Shown piece by piece: positions 33,301 through 42,720 of a stretch of DNA of 64,000 nucleotides. This stretch comes from Enoplolaimus lenunculus (taxonomy: Eukaryota; Nematoda; Enoplea; Enoplida; Thoracostomopsidae). Made by a program: the position numbers and the translations under genes. Below the pieces are notes generated by a model, which saw only the letters and a program-made list of their open reading frames with translations, was not told the DNA's origin and did not search any database. Position 1 is the stretch's first letter; each line of letters opens with the position of its first letter. Where the stretch lies: assembly GCA_030248215.1 (NCBI GenBank), contig JASANG010001215.1:62001-126000 (forward strand). The letters run 5' to 3'.

Positions 33301-35479
33301 AACACTGCTGATCGTCAACCCGAGCCTCAGGTCCACCCCCATCCTTATTCTGCCCGTAATTTCGATTGGTTTCAAACAAAAATTTTGGAACTCCAACTCG
33401 ACAACAGTCCGCCAGCCGTTCAGGACTCAGCCGCCAATATAATATTTCAGCAACAAATTCGTCAGCGCATACGCTGTTTGGAACATGAATTCGTCCATTT
33501 GAATTATAAAACGCCAGGACGGTGTATTCAAATATTGCAGGACTGCGCTCAAAATAGTACTCACCGCCTAACGGCGCAGTACTTGTTTATGCAACTTCCG
33601 CTATCACATGCGTACACCAGGTGACTTTTGAGGAAGTAGTGTCATGGACAATGAACCAGTTTTGGCTTCAGTATCCTTAACACTGAATGCTTTTTGGCTT
33701 CAGTATCCCGGATGCTGACGCCAAAAATGCGCCAATAGTCCAAGACACTGAAGTTTTTTGGCTTCAACGTCAAGAATACTGAAGCTTTTTTGGCTTCAGT
33801 GTCCATGATACTACGCCTCAAAAGTCACCTGGTGTACGCATGTTATTGTAGAAGTTGCAGTACTTTACGTCTCGTGTTAATTTTATAGAAGGCAAAAGTT
33901 TCCCCATACACGTGTCACGGTTTATTATTTTCCTATAACTAAACTTAGATTAGGCTCAGGCTTTTGGACAAGCATTACTGTTTATTATTTTGCTATAAGT
34001 AAGCTTAGATTTATGCGGGGTTCACGTTATAACGCGGACGAAGTAACATGTTTTGTCCATGTTGATTCGACATCAGTAGTACAAAATTTTGTGATTTGTA
34101 TAACTGGTATAACAGCAACATGTGAATGTCTCTTCATGACGTCGGCTTGCAAGTCAGTGATTTTAAGAATCTATTGCCACAGATATCGTGTAAAATTTAT
34201 GTGAATATCATATGATAATCCAAAATTCAACAAAATAGCACATATTATGCAGGAAATCTAAATTTTCGGCACTAATAAAGTCATGAAATGGCAGATAACG
34301 TAGCAGTTGACGTTGTCGAACGCCGAATTGGCTTCTACGTTTCTCAGAACATTTCTCTAAATACATTCCTATGTACAAATAATATATATAAATCAAATTT
34401 CAGTATGATGTGACATTGTTCAAGGCATTCAGGCTAGTTTACCATAAATTTGCCTACATTTTGTGCAGAGAAAATGTTATCCACTATTGTAAACAGGGAC
34501 AAAACGCGTTCCAGGTTGCCCAGTTATAACGTGAACTAAGCATTGGGCTGAAACTAAACCTTGACTTGAGCTAGAGCCTAACCAGTAAACCTGTTAAGTA
34601 GGCTGTGACCGCATATCCGTTTCCGTTATAAAAACTGCGGAATTTCTGTAATTTTATGCTTAAAATTAGTTATAAAACACGTAAAATATATCTCACAGTA
34701 ATTTTTCCAATACGAATATGCTGCAATTGTTTAGTATGGAATAGAAATTAAGAATTTTACCCAAAGTTTAAAAAATTTCGGTGCATCCGCTATATATATT
34801 TTCTTTAAAATTTTATAAAGCCCACTGAATATTTGCATTCTTTAATTGTATTGTCAGAAAAATAAAAAATCTTTGAAACATTTATATTTCGTTATCCGTT
34901 TCCGGTTTCCGTTATTTTGATCGCTATCCGTTTTCGTTTCCGTTGTTATTTTTTTGCTATCCGTTTACACTCTTCTATTATTAAGCGTCATCCTGTATCC
35001 ATGACATGAGTCGGGGAAAAGTTTTTCTGCACTGCAAAAAAGTGGTAACGCAAATTGACTCTCTCTCCGAAATAGGCGTTTCCTAACTACATAAACCTAG
35101 AGTCAGGAAAAGCCTATATTTCGGAGAGAGTCAATTTGACTTACTATTTTTTGCAGTGTGGGGAGGATAGTAAACAAGTACCTGGCGGCGAATATGAGTC
35201 GTTCAAATAGTAATCGACCAGGTGCAGGGTATCACGTTGTTTCAATATTGAAATTTGTCCCAAACGCGTTTCAGGGAATTGTAACAATTGCTCTCGTGAA
35301 AGGGTATATCGTTTCCCTGATATATTTAAATTAAGCAGACCCCGAGAGCCATTGTTGATTGAGTAGTGTGAACGGATGACATCGTCTACTTCCGGGTCCG
35401 TCGGACCATAGACGAGTAAATGGCGATTTCCGGGAGCAAACGCTACTAAACTGCACTGTGTGGACCCAGTTTCGTGCAT
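27334..35479 (-). CDS. Voltage-gated-type K+ channel subunit with degenerate S4, six exons
   Basis: Exons in coding order: 35479-35182, 33567-33167, 31326-30708, 29363-29175, 28414-28330, 27772-27334; 2031 nt, 676 residues, no internal stop, GT-AG borders. The T1 domain (about residues 48-150) includes LNLNISGKRYTLSREQLLQF and the H-x5-C-x20-CC zinc motif of non-Shaker Kv channels. S1 is at about 234-256, S2 343-366 (LIVEFFLRLYAS), S3 372-393 (LIDLLCICEL), S4 409-430, S4-S5 ALGVALKKSINE, filter TVGYGD 491-496 and S6 504-530. Oddities: S4 reads MIQTTQLLRVSRCFHDLN, with glutamines where arginines are expected; S6 has LGFPISQTIS in place of the P-x-P hinge; the S1-S2 loop is about 90 residues with six N-x-S/T sequons. 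The filter is intact, so it may conduct only in heteromers, like silent KvS subunits (inference). An AATAAA overlaps the stop region. Confidence 0.9.
28029..28174 (-). mobile_element. TTAGGC-bearing MITE, family A, minimal array
   Basis: ggccaatgttacttttaggg ... cccctaaaagtaaacgtggtc; three or four GCCTAA units only. In the last intron of the K+ channel gene. Confidence 0.85.
28474..28673 (-). mobile_element. TTAGGC-bearing MITE, family A
   Basis: Well-matched terminal repeats ggccaatgttactttaaggg and ccccttaaagtaacatgggc, two GCCTAA blocks and spacer gttgcaaaaatgtgttcc. In the intron between pore and S6 exons of the K+ channel. Confidence 0.9.
28856..29072. repeat. Dispersed repeat with TTCTCAAATGT-type ends, copy 2
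   Basis: gggcccatattctcaaatgt ... acacatttgagaatacgggc form inverted ends; homologous to 19328-19545. Shorter pieces at 32740-32820 and 41085-41130. Confidence 0.75.
29476..30000. mobile_element. AGCTTAAATTA foldback element split by a tRNA-like element
   Basis: Outer parts (actactgtctaaaagctta at the left, taatttaaatctatagagag at the right) match 31878-32149. The tRNA-like element 29533-29795 sits inside, so the foldback is older. Confidence 0.7.
29533..29795 (+). mobile_element. tRNA-like element with TIR (copy b)
   Basis: ttaaccctttaactcatag ... attcatgtgagaaaggg. Internal ctatagctgagtggccatcg (A box) and gggaatcgaatct (B box) 45 bases apart. Confidence 0.8.
30017..30167 (-). mobile_element. 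TTAGGC-bearing MITE, family A, diverged ends
   Basis: gaccaatgttacttttagg ... gccctttaaagtaaacatg with GCCTAA units and aatctagaatctaaacct. In intron 3 of the K+ channel gene. Confidence 0.8.
30225..30345 (-). repeat. tRNA-like element fragment
   Basis: Minus strand keeps gacatcagactccctcg-type text and a decayed B box (gttcaaattct); the ends are missing. Confidence 0.45.
30364..30570. repeat. Dispersed repeat, inverted relative to 24358-24565
   Basis: Shares aatatttctgatatttaag and taaacgttttccagttattt with the other copy, in opposite orientation. Confidence 0.65.
31878..32149. mobile_element. AGCTTAAATTA foldback element
   Basis: actcgctaaaagcttaaatt at one end and aatttaagcttaagtttt then agagagtagt at the other. 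Interior rich in TTAAG words. In intron 2 of the K+ channel gene. Confidence 0.75.
32343..32607 (-). mobile_element. tRNA-like element with TIR (copy d)
   Basis: ttaaccctttctcacatgaa ... caatgtgagaaggggtt. On the minus strand: tatagctgagtggtgatgg (A box) and gagttcgaatcc (B box). About 90% like 18196-18440 by eye. Near its right end is a perfect palindrome, agttgcctacaggcaact. Confidence 0.82.
32841..33140. mobile_element. Foldback element, GTAGGCTAGCCAATCTGCTAT ends
   Basis: atcgtaggctagccaatctg pairs with caggttggcctacgac. Inner words ccaatctgctatt and aaattggcc repeat in both orientations. Its end is 26 bases from the exon 2 donor of the K+ channel. Confidence 0.7.
33596..33853. mobile_element. 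Foldback element with TTTGGCTTCAGT repeats (copy 2)
   Basis: tatcacatgcgtacaccagg and cctggtgtacgcatgttatt are perfect-looking inverted ends; tttttggcttcagtgtcc and acactgaagc hairpins fill the middle. About 29 bases before the K+ channel exon 2 acceptor (its intron 1). Confidence 0.85.
34014..34542. mobile_element. TGCGGGGTTCACGTTATAAC element, copy 1
   Basis: tgcggggttcacgttataac and tgttttgtccatgttgattc at the left; gggacaaaacgcgttcc then cagttataacgtgaac at the right. TTA precedes it. Same family as 51941-52617. Confidence 0.75.
34603..34980. repeat. Single arm of the TAAACGGA foldback family
   Basis: Contains gcatatccgtttccgttata, gtgcatccgct, tctttgaaacatttatattt and ctatccgtttacactctt, matching the right arm of 38451-39060. 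Confidence 0.65.
35030..35158. mobile_element. GAGTCAAA MITE, copy 3 (short)
   Basis: cactgcaaaaaagtggtaac ... gacttactattttttgcagt, with ctccgaaataggcg inside. It ends about 24 bases from the donor of K+ channel exon 1. Confidence 0.82.
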
Positions 35480-35548
35480 GCTTATATATATGTTGAGATT
35501 ATTAAGCTATATATAACGAAGCAGTTTAGTAAAAACTAAATATTGCAG

Positions 35549-35640
35549 AGCCGTAGCCAAGGGGGACACGGGGGCTCAGCCTTCCCCTTGGAAAAATTTT
35601 GCCCTCTACCCTAGGAAATTTTCAACCTTCCGTGCAAGTC
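35549..35640. mobile_element. GGGCCCGTAGCCAA MITE, left half
   Basis: agccgtagccaagggggac, ttccccttggaaaaatttt and ctaggaaattttcaacc match 56195-56354; the right half is missing. Confidence 0.6.
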
Positions 35641-35984
35641 AACGTAGGCAAAATTTGATAAAAGTAATATTTTTATCTAATATAAACTCATTGCATAAAC
35701 GGCAACTAAAACACCAGACAACAAATAACAATGACTATCGAGCGCTATCAAGGCAGGACCGCGGTCAAACCGGGCCTGAGGTCGATTTTTTGGTGTGGGT
35801 CCTCAAAAAGGGTTGTGGGTCAAAAAATTATTTCCGGTTCAAAATTTCATATTTGAAAAACACTCGTCGCGGCTGCTTTATAGTCGCAGGTCCTTTTGAC
35901 TTTAGCCTCACCGTCGTTCATTATATCATTCGCCTATGAACGCTAAAATAAGACCAGAACAATGGGAGTAGCATTATAGTTTTC

Positions 35985-36375
35985 AGGACGTCCGGCGCCG
36001 TCCGTCACCGTCCGGCGCCGTCCGTCATCGTGCGTAACGGTACAGATTCGTACGCAAATCACTCACTAAAGCCCCATTCACACGTGCAAATTTTTCTACG
36101 AGAACTTGCAGCTGCAACTTGCACTTGCAAGTTTTGTCCAAAATCCCGTTCGAAAAACTTGCAGCTGCAATCGTTAAAAAGTCAAAGCTAAAAATTTTAG
36201 TTCACTCGTGTGAATAACCGTGCAAATTCAATGAATTTATCGCATCTACTTTCCCATTGGCTGATGAATAAAATGCAAGTTCTGCGTGCAATTTGCACGG
36301 CAAGTTCTCGCAGCAAAAACTTGCACGTGTGAATAGGGCTTTGCCATACCGTATAGTGACAGACGGCGCCGTACT
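35985..36375. mobile_element. CGTCCGG hairpin element split by a MITE
   Basis: gacgtccggcgccgtccgtc (35988 on) and accgtatagtgacagacggc (36348-36367) are the two sides of one GC-rich hairpin element; the MITE 36068-36342 sits between them. Confidence 0.65.
36068..36342. mobile_element. AAAGCCCCATTCACACGTGCAA MITE, copy 1
   Basis: aaagccccattcacacgtgc pairs with gcacgtgtgaatagggcttt. Many cttgcagctgcaa words inside. Second copy at 60786-61085. Confidence 0.85.
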
Positions 36376-36914
36376 ACAAGTAGCACAATCCTACAGTACA
36401 CTGCAGTTGGTTCCAACAAACCCACCCGTAATGCATAGGCTTAATAAACAGAGGTTTGGCTTTCGAGTAATTCCTAGAATCTCTTGTGGATATAATATCC
36501 CCCTATACCCAGAGTCGGAGCAGCCAGGTGTGAGTGCTTGCCCCAAACGGCAAGGTAGGGGTCTCCAAACTCGCGAGCGGAACGAAAGAGAAGCCAGACG
36601 CATTTTAAAACTTCGGCAGTTTTTGTTTCCACCGGTTAGGGTGGGCCCCCTTTAAGGGTGGGCGCCTCAAATGGGGGTATGGGTGTGGCTGCTCCGGCCC
36701 TGCCACTACCACGCCGTGTATACATCCCTGGTTTTAGCGTTTAGCAAATGTTGGAAAATTTGAAAAGTTCCACGTATTATAAACGATAACAGAGGTTTGG
36801 CTTTCGAAAAAATTCGTCACAAAGCAAAAGCATTCAGTACTGTTTTATTGCTGCTAATCTTAAGACAAACTATCAAGTTTATGACGTACCAATAAACAAT
36901 ATTATGCTGTAAAC

Positions 36915-37171
36915 GGCCCATGTAAAGATCAGGGGCGGAACGTTTTTCTGTGGGACTAGAAAAGTGTAAGCTTAAGTTTTAGACTGAATTTTGGACTGGG
37001 CTTAGGCTTAGGCTCAAGCTTAGGCTCAAGCTTAGGCTTAGGCTTAGGCTTAGGCTTAGGCTTAGGCTTAGGCTCAGGCTTAGGCTCAAGCTTAGGCTTA
37101 GGCTTAGGCTTAGGCTTAGGCTTAGGCTTAGGAATATGCTTACTGTTCCGCCCCGGTTCTTTACACTGGCC
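36915..37171 (+). mobile_element. TTAGGC-bearing MITE, family B, longest pure array
   Basis: ggcccatgtaaagatcaggg to cccggttctttacactggcc; about 20 TTAGGC units interrupted by CTCAAGC/CTCAGGC variants. Confidence 0.92.
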
Positions 37172-37544
37172 CTGTAAACTAAAAGTCAGTGTGCTATATT
37201 GGTTCCAGGAATTAGTGATAGGTTTTAGGCCTGTATCTTGTTCGCCTTGATAAACGGCAGAGGCGGATCCAAAAATTTTTGACGCGGGGACATTGTTGGC
37301 AAATGTTATGAAACGCAAAAATTGTAAGTTAGAAATCGTATGGTTTTTTCACCAAAAAAAGTTTCCTGAGGGCGGAAAATTCTAAGACAGGGATCATACC
37401 ATTTTGACACAAAAAATTTTGTGAAAAATTGTGTTTTTTACAAAAAATTTTTTCAACGAAAAAATAGTAAGGTAGAGACGTTATCATTTTTACACAAACA
37501 ATTTCTGACGCGGGGCGTACCCCCCGCCCCCTAGTGCTAGAGGA

Positions 37545-37665
37545 GGCCGTATAGTGACGGACGGCGGCGAACGCTGATGGACGGCGTCGTCCGGATGACG
37601 CATGCTAACAGACAGCGCCGTACGAGTATCGGACGGCACCGGACGTCAACAAAAGTATAGCGCAA
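37545..37665. repeat. GC-rich CGTCCGG hairpin element
   Basis: gtatagtgacggacggcggc ... cggcaccggacgtcaac; resembles 23106-23245 and ends agtatagcgcaaacttcaa. Confidence 0.65.
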
Positions 37666-37917
37666 ACTTCAAAGACTTTAATTTAAAAATTCTGCTACAA
37701 CGAGTTTTTGTTTTTGAACGGTTAAGAGATTTTATGTCCCACCCATTTTAATAACTACAACTTTTATGGGCTTTTATCTGCTTGACGGAACTTTACACGA
37801 CGTCGAAGTTATTTTTGATTTGTCTTTTTAGCTACGGTTATAAAAACGAGAGCGTTAGGTGTTGAATGTATCCATTGCAAAAAAATTTTCAGAAACGAAA
37901 GAATAAATTAATAAATG

Positions 37918-38112
37918 GGCCACCGTATAGGACAGGGCCGTTACAGTAGTATAAGCATATTCCTAAGCCTAAACCTAAACCTAGACCTAAGGCGCGTATG
38001 AATGAGGTTACACGTAAACCTAAGCCTAACCCTAAGCAAAAAAATTAGCCTAAAGGCTTACCCTACTGCAGTCGCGCGTAAAAATGTTCCGCACCTTATC
38101 TTTACATGGGCC
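37918..38112 (-). mobile_element. TTAGGC-bearing MITE, mixed B/C ends
   Basis: ggccaccgtataggacaggg (C-like) and accttatctttacatgggcc (B-like); GCCTAA units with spacer gcgcgtatgaatgaggtt. Confidence 0.82.
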
Positions 38113-38450
38113 AGTGGTAGAGTGCTCGCTTAAGGATCCATATGCTGAGAGTTCGATCCACGTTCCGGAGGCCCGGTTTTCCAGCTGCTTGGTAGAAAGG
38201 TCAGATGTCCCGGCTTCTACCTAGACTGACATGGGGGCCACGCCGTGAACGCAATGGTAAATGCCGCGCTATGAACACGGCATCCAGTCGAAAATAGGAT
38301 GGACGGTCAACGGACGACCTTGTTGAAAATAAGAGCATGTAAGCATGTGAGACATGCTTGTCCTAGTGCATAAGGTGTAAGATGTAACGCTTTTGCCACA
38401 TGGCGGGGTTGGACTATCATCGCATAGTTTTGTGCGATTGAGGCGTTATA
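38113..38450 (+). mobile_element. tRNA-derived SINE
   Basis: A-box-like cagtggtagagtgctcgc at 38112-38129 and B box gagttcgatcc at 38149-38159, then an unrelated body ending ggttggactatcatcgc. Body words catgtaagcatgtgagacat and tcctagtgcata recur at 61390-61425. It starts immediately at the right end of a TTAGGC MITE. Confidence 0.65.
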
Positions 38451-39060
38451 GGGTGTAAACGGAACGTAAACGGAAACGGAAAACAGATATTGAAGTATAA
38501 ACTTTCAAAGATGTATTATTTTTCTGCCAACACAATGAGGCGTGCAAATATTCACCGAGTTTCTGAACTTTTAAAGAAAATATGGCGGATGCATCGAAAT
38601 TTTTAAGATTTTGGATGAATTCCGTAATTTTTATTTCATTTCGAACAATTGCTGCATATCTGCAATGAAACATTGCTGAAAAAATCCTGTAGCCGAAGAG
38701 TTTCTGGACGCTAAGCACAGCGTTTTCTACATACTGTCCGTTTCTGTTTCCGTTTGTTGAAATAACAGAAAGTCAGACATTTTTACGCCATATATATCAC
38801 AATATGCCATAACAGATATACTGCAAATCTTCGAAATGAAGTAAAAATTACGAAATTCATCCAAAATTTTAAAAATTACGATGCATCTGCTATTTTTTGT
38901 TTAAAATTTTAGAAAGTCCCGTGAATATTTTCACGCCTCAATTGTATTGGGAAAAAATAAAGAATCTTTGAAACTTTCATACTTCTCTATCCGTTTTCCG
39001 TTTCTGTTATTTTGATCACTATTTGTTTTTGTTATTTCTACTATCCGTTTACACCCTGAC
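38451..39060. mobile_element. Long foldback element with TAAACGGA ends
   Basis: gggtgtaaacggaacgtaaa at the left and ctatccgtttacaccc at the right; two ~290-bp arms repeat the same text inverted (gcatcgaaatttttaagatt / aaaattacgatgcatctgc). Confidence 0.8.
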
Positions 39061-39346
39061 TTTAACACGTTTAAATAATAACCAGATTTACTGAAATAAA
39101 GTAAAGCCAAAAACATTCTCAATAAGCACTACGACACGTTTAGAACGAGCCTGTAGCCGGAAGGCCAGGGCACGGATGGACTCACCTGACCTAAAAACAT
39201 TTTTTGTCACACCTTACAAAGTTTCAATGTCGCATGTAAAGTGATGCAAAATTTTGGATGCCCATAATGAATAAGATCCCGCCCTAGCTAGCTGAGCTAG
39301 CTACAGGACTGGCTTAAAAGCGATAACATATTTTGAAATATAAATC
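39061..39346. other. No feature recognised
   Basis: Short AT-rich spacer between a foldback element and the 3' flank of the metalloprotease gene. Confidence 0.4.
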
Positions 39347-39430
39347 CCTTCTCACATAGAGTATACTATGCAGCAATTCAGCGGAGAAATATTTCGCTCG
39401 AAATAAAACAAATATTCATGTGACAAAGGG
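39347..39430 (+). repeat. Terminal fragments of the tRNA-like element
   Basis: cccttctcacatagagtata joined to acaaatattcatgtgacaaa: both ends of the 59092-59352 element without its tRNA-like middle. Confidence 0.6.
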
Positions 39431-42333
39431 TCAAATCACATCTGCACCGTTGAAAAATTTAAAATATCTCAGTTTCGATTTTCCGCTGTGTGTATCGCGA
39501 GCAGCGTTGTCACGTTCCGCCCGCGATACACAGACGCGGTCACCTGGAAAAGCTCTTCGTTCTACTTGTTGACCCGAATGAGTTGTGTCGCCCTCTGGGT
39601 CGCCACAAGTTGCCCTGCGACTAGAGGACGACTTGAGCTGCGATAACGCACGGCGTCGTTTTGCGTCGGTCACACACACATAATCGTACGTGTCGATTTG
39701 GCGCCAAAAATAACCATCTCGACACTGGTTCAAGCCGAAAGTTGGAGCGCGGTAAAATTGCCGCCGGCGCCAATTTTCGTCTTGATCCTTTAGTTGTGTC
39801 ATCATCGACGCGGACACACAATGATATCCGCCCGGATATGCAAGCTTTCGATCGAACGGTTGTACACAGCGTCCGGAGTGTTTCGCGGTATAATTGGCAG
39901 AATCGCGCAGTTGTTCGGCGATTGACGCTTGAACATCGCGACGAATACAGACCCGATCGCCTGGGAATGAATTCCGACTCACATGACCCAAGCTTTCATC
40001 ACAATTATCAGGCGAAAAGCTACTTTCAAGTTGAATACGGCCAACACGGCCGGCGCCGACGCCTTTAAATCCAAGAACTCGCATGCTGATGAATGATTTT
40101 CGGCTTCGATCCAAATATACAGTCCATTTTTCGTTCGATCGCCATTCGTGTCTGCCAGCGGCGTCGTTCATGACCAAATACGAGTACGCGTGTTTGTCAG
40201 TTGTGCTTATTTTAATTTTATGAATTAAAATCGCATTACTCACTCGAATGCCTCGATCCTGACCGGTTCGCGTCCGAAACTCAATCGTATACACATTTTG
40301 CGGTTCATTGACATCATACGGCACCAATATTAACAGCAACGTGTTCACCGGTGATTGGCTGTGAGAAACGCTCAACGATGCCAGCTTCAGCGTTTCATTT
40401 CGTTCGCCGTTTGCTCCAAAGTATAGCATTCGATGCATTGGCAGCCAGCCAAGATAGTCCAAATGTGGACCGTTCAGACCGGGACCAGTGTATCCGTAGG
40501 ATGTTTTGAACATAAACGCGTTTGCAGTACTCATTAAATCGTAAATATCATCGTATTCGCCAATTGCCGAGTACGGATAGACTCGAACGTACCGATTGCT
40601 ATACGAGTGTCCAATATGAAAGCTGTGTACAATTTCATGCGCCAATGCTGACGTGGCATAATACGTTGGAGACAGTAAAATCCCTTCTTCTGAGCAAAAC
40701 ATAGCCATATCTTCATCGTTAATAATTACAATTAAATTCCGGCGGACATTGACGCCGCTTTCGCGTGCAGTTTGTAAGCATAATTCTTTGGTTTTATGAA
40801 AATATTTCAGCCCATGAGCGTCCTTTTCGTACAACCGCGAGAGACGCTGGTCATGCTCGGCTTCATAATTGACGGCTGATTTACGATAGCGCATGGTGAA
40901 CCTAAAAAAATACCATCCGTATTCGCCCGACTGGGTGGAGCCATCGCTGTAAACGCGGGGTGCTGAGTGATCTTGGTAGCGGTCGAACCAGTAAAAAATG
41001 ACAAACTTTGAAATTCAACACCGATTTTTTTCCTTGATTTTTTTGCTGCAACTTACTTAGACGCCAATTTTTAAGATTCGCTTTCGATAACTGATAGATG
41101 CTATACACATTTGAGCATATGGGAACATTAATAAAACAGCGTATCTTGTTGTCTGATTTAAACGACAATTAAGCACTGCCCCCCGTACCGCTTAATTTAA
41201 CGAATCATACGCTCAATCAGAGACGGATGTGGGTCGCAGGGACCCACAGGATAGCGGAGACGGGCCAGGTTTAACCGTCCATGCTCCTCTGCGTGTGAGC
41301 ATAAGCGTTTATGCATCGTTCACAATAACTAAATTTCATTTTGCCACTGAAAACACTGTCGTCGGGTTAACACTTGTCAACTTTCAAAATTGTCATGCAT
41401 GCATTAACCGTAACGTTAACGCGCAAAAATTGCGTTAACGTTACTTTAACACGTGACACAAAGCAATTTGTAACACGTGTTATGGTAAAGCTAACGCAAT
41501 TTTTGGCGTTAACATAAACATTAACGCATGACAATTGTGAAATTTGACACCACGTATTAACCCTATCAGTGTTTTCGGTGGCATTTTTATTGTGAACAAT
41601 GCATTAACCACAACTATGTGGGGCAAGCGTACATAAACCTATGGACATAACCAGGACTTTAGCGAAATGAGTTATATTCTATGAAGCATTTTGAGAACTG
41701 ATTATTGTATTTTAAACTGTGTCTAAAAATCCCTGAACAATAATCCAAAACGGGGGTTTGCCATTTGCACCCCCCCTTGACTACACCTTTACGTACACCC
41801 CAAAGCTGGTGCGGCCCATGTAAAGATCAGGGGCGGAACGTTTTTCTGTGGGACTGCAATAGAGTAACCTTAACGTTTAAGCTAATTTTTTCGCTTGGCT
41901 TAGGCTTAGTCTTGGAAATATGCTCATTCTTTGGCTTATACGCTTAGGCTTAGCAGTACGTTTATAATGCTGTTCCGCGCCTGTTCTTTACATTGGCCGC
42001 TAGTGTTAACCCTGACACTACCACCAGTACTCGATTAAAATAAGTATTCTCTCACCAACCATGAACACTTGATCCATTGATTGTATACAGTCCGTTTGAT
42101 ACTTGACGAAAATAACTCGCCAAACTGCCGTCGTTATTTGTATCGAACATCCAATAATAAAAATACGTCCCTGGTTTGGGTTCATGCGGAATATCGTAGA
42201 ATTTACACAACAACATACTCCAAGGAAAATTTCCTCGTAATGGAATTGCAAACGAAGCTGCAATGACGATATATAAACGAAATACTATTGAAGCAACTCC
42301 TCGATCAGTTGCTAAATGCTGACCAAACATCAT
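39431..42333 (-). CDS. Secreted zinc metalloprotease with C-terminal PGDRVCV cysteine repeats, two exons
   Basis: Exon 1 42333-42056 (start chosen at the first of two ATGs; signal-like YIVIAASFAIPLRG), exon 2 40901-39431; joined 1749 nt, 582 residues. The phase-2 junction gives SSVHGW/FTMRYRK, continuous with the pattern PW-x3-LC-x-F...YW-x-QVS-x-G...GS-x-VHGW-x-TM that I know from bacterial and some eukaryotic predicted proteases. The zinc site is HEIVHSFHIGH (residues 181-191), a third-ligand metzincin-like form with His replacing the usual Gly at position 8; a Met-turn candidate DLMSTAN lies near residue 216. The last ~190 residues hold Cys repeats of the type C-x-DGYFWRQ...DYVCVT and FPGDRVCV(S/I)R, typical of bacterial extracellular proteins. 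The gene is GC-richer than its flanks. Acquisition from bacteria is possible but untested. The 3' side abuts a fragment of the tRNA-like element. Confidence 0.82.
41313..41602. mobile_element. Foldback element with GTTAACG core
   Basis: gcatcgttcacaataact...gccactgaaaacactg pairs with cagtgttttcggtggc...attgtgaacaatgc. The core repeats gttaacgcaatttt/aaaattgcgttaac. It lies upstream of metalloprotease exon 2 within the intron. Confidence 0.85.
41813..41998 (+). mobile_element. TTAGGC-bearing MITE, family B
   Basis: ggcccatgtaaagatcaggg to cgcctgttctttacattggc, two short TTAGGC blocks with spacer atatgctcattctttggctt. 57 bases from the metalloprotease exon 1 donor. Confidence 0.9.
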
Positions 42334-42394
42334 TAACCAGCACGCCAAAGTGTGCTTTATATAATTAGTTTTTTAAACGTTACATAATGTATTA

Positions 42395-42421
42395 TATATA
42401 TACATATATATAATATATATA

Positions 42422-42470
<49 letters not shown>
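42395..42470. repeat. (AT)n microsatellite
   Basis: Nearly pure TA dinucleotide run, about 35 units, upstream of the metalloprotease start codon. Confidence 0.95.
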
Positions 42471-42472
<2 letters not shown>

Positions 42473-42720
42473 AGCGAAGCGAAACTCCGAGCAAAGCTCG
42501 GAGTTTCGCGAAGCGTTTTATGTTTTGTACTTGGGCGTCGAAAGGTGGATGTCCGTCCGTCCGTCTGTCCGTCTGGCCGTCCGAAAAGAATCTCAGGAAC
42601 GGCTGAACCGATTTTGACAAACTTTTTTTGTTTGAAAGCCAATTATCCTGGGGTGTTAACCTCGCATTGGGGTTTTAAAATTTTAAGCCGTTTATTAGCT
42701 ACAGGCTAATTTGCATAATT
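42471..42720 (+). repeat. Microsatellite-linked dispersed repeat with a GCTCGGAG hairpin
   Basis: Directly after the TA run: hairpin gaaactccgagc/gctcggagtttc, a (gtcc)n tract, then gaacggctgaaccgattttg. Similar hairpin-tract-phrase modules are, to my knowledge, frequent in arthropod transposable elements; the family is not assigned. Confidence 0.5.

Noticed and set aside
33271-33624. 117-codon plus-strand frame
   Set aside because: Antisense to the K+ channel T1 exon, which is confirmed by zinc-motif spacing and phase.
36956-37318. Lys-Pro repeat proteins (KPKPKPKP) and Leu-Ser or Leu-Gly repeat frames, here and in all TTAGGC copies
   Set aside because: Translation of TTAGGC hexamers; frames start and stop in element ends and appear on both strands.
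40982-41030. Upstream in-frame extension of metalloprotease exon 2 (WFDRYQDHS...)
   Set aside because: The acceptor at 40903-40902 gives a phase-2 junction that restores VHGW/FTM; the extension would break this motif, so it is read as intron.
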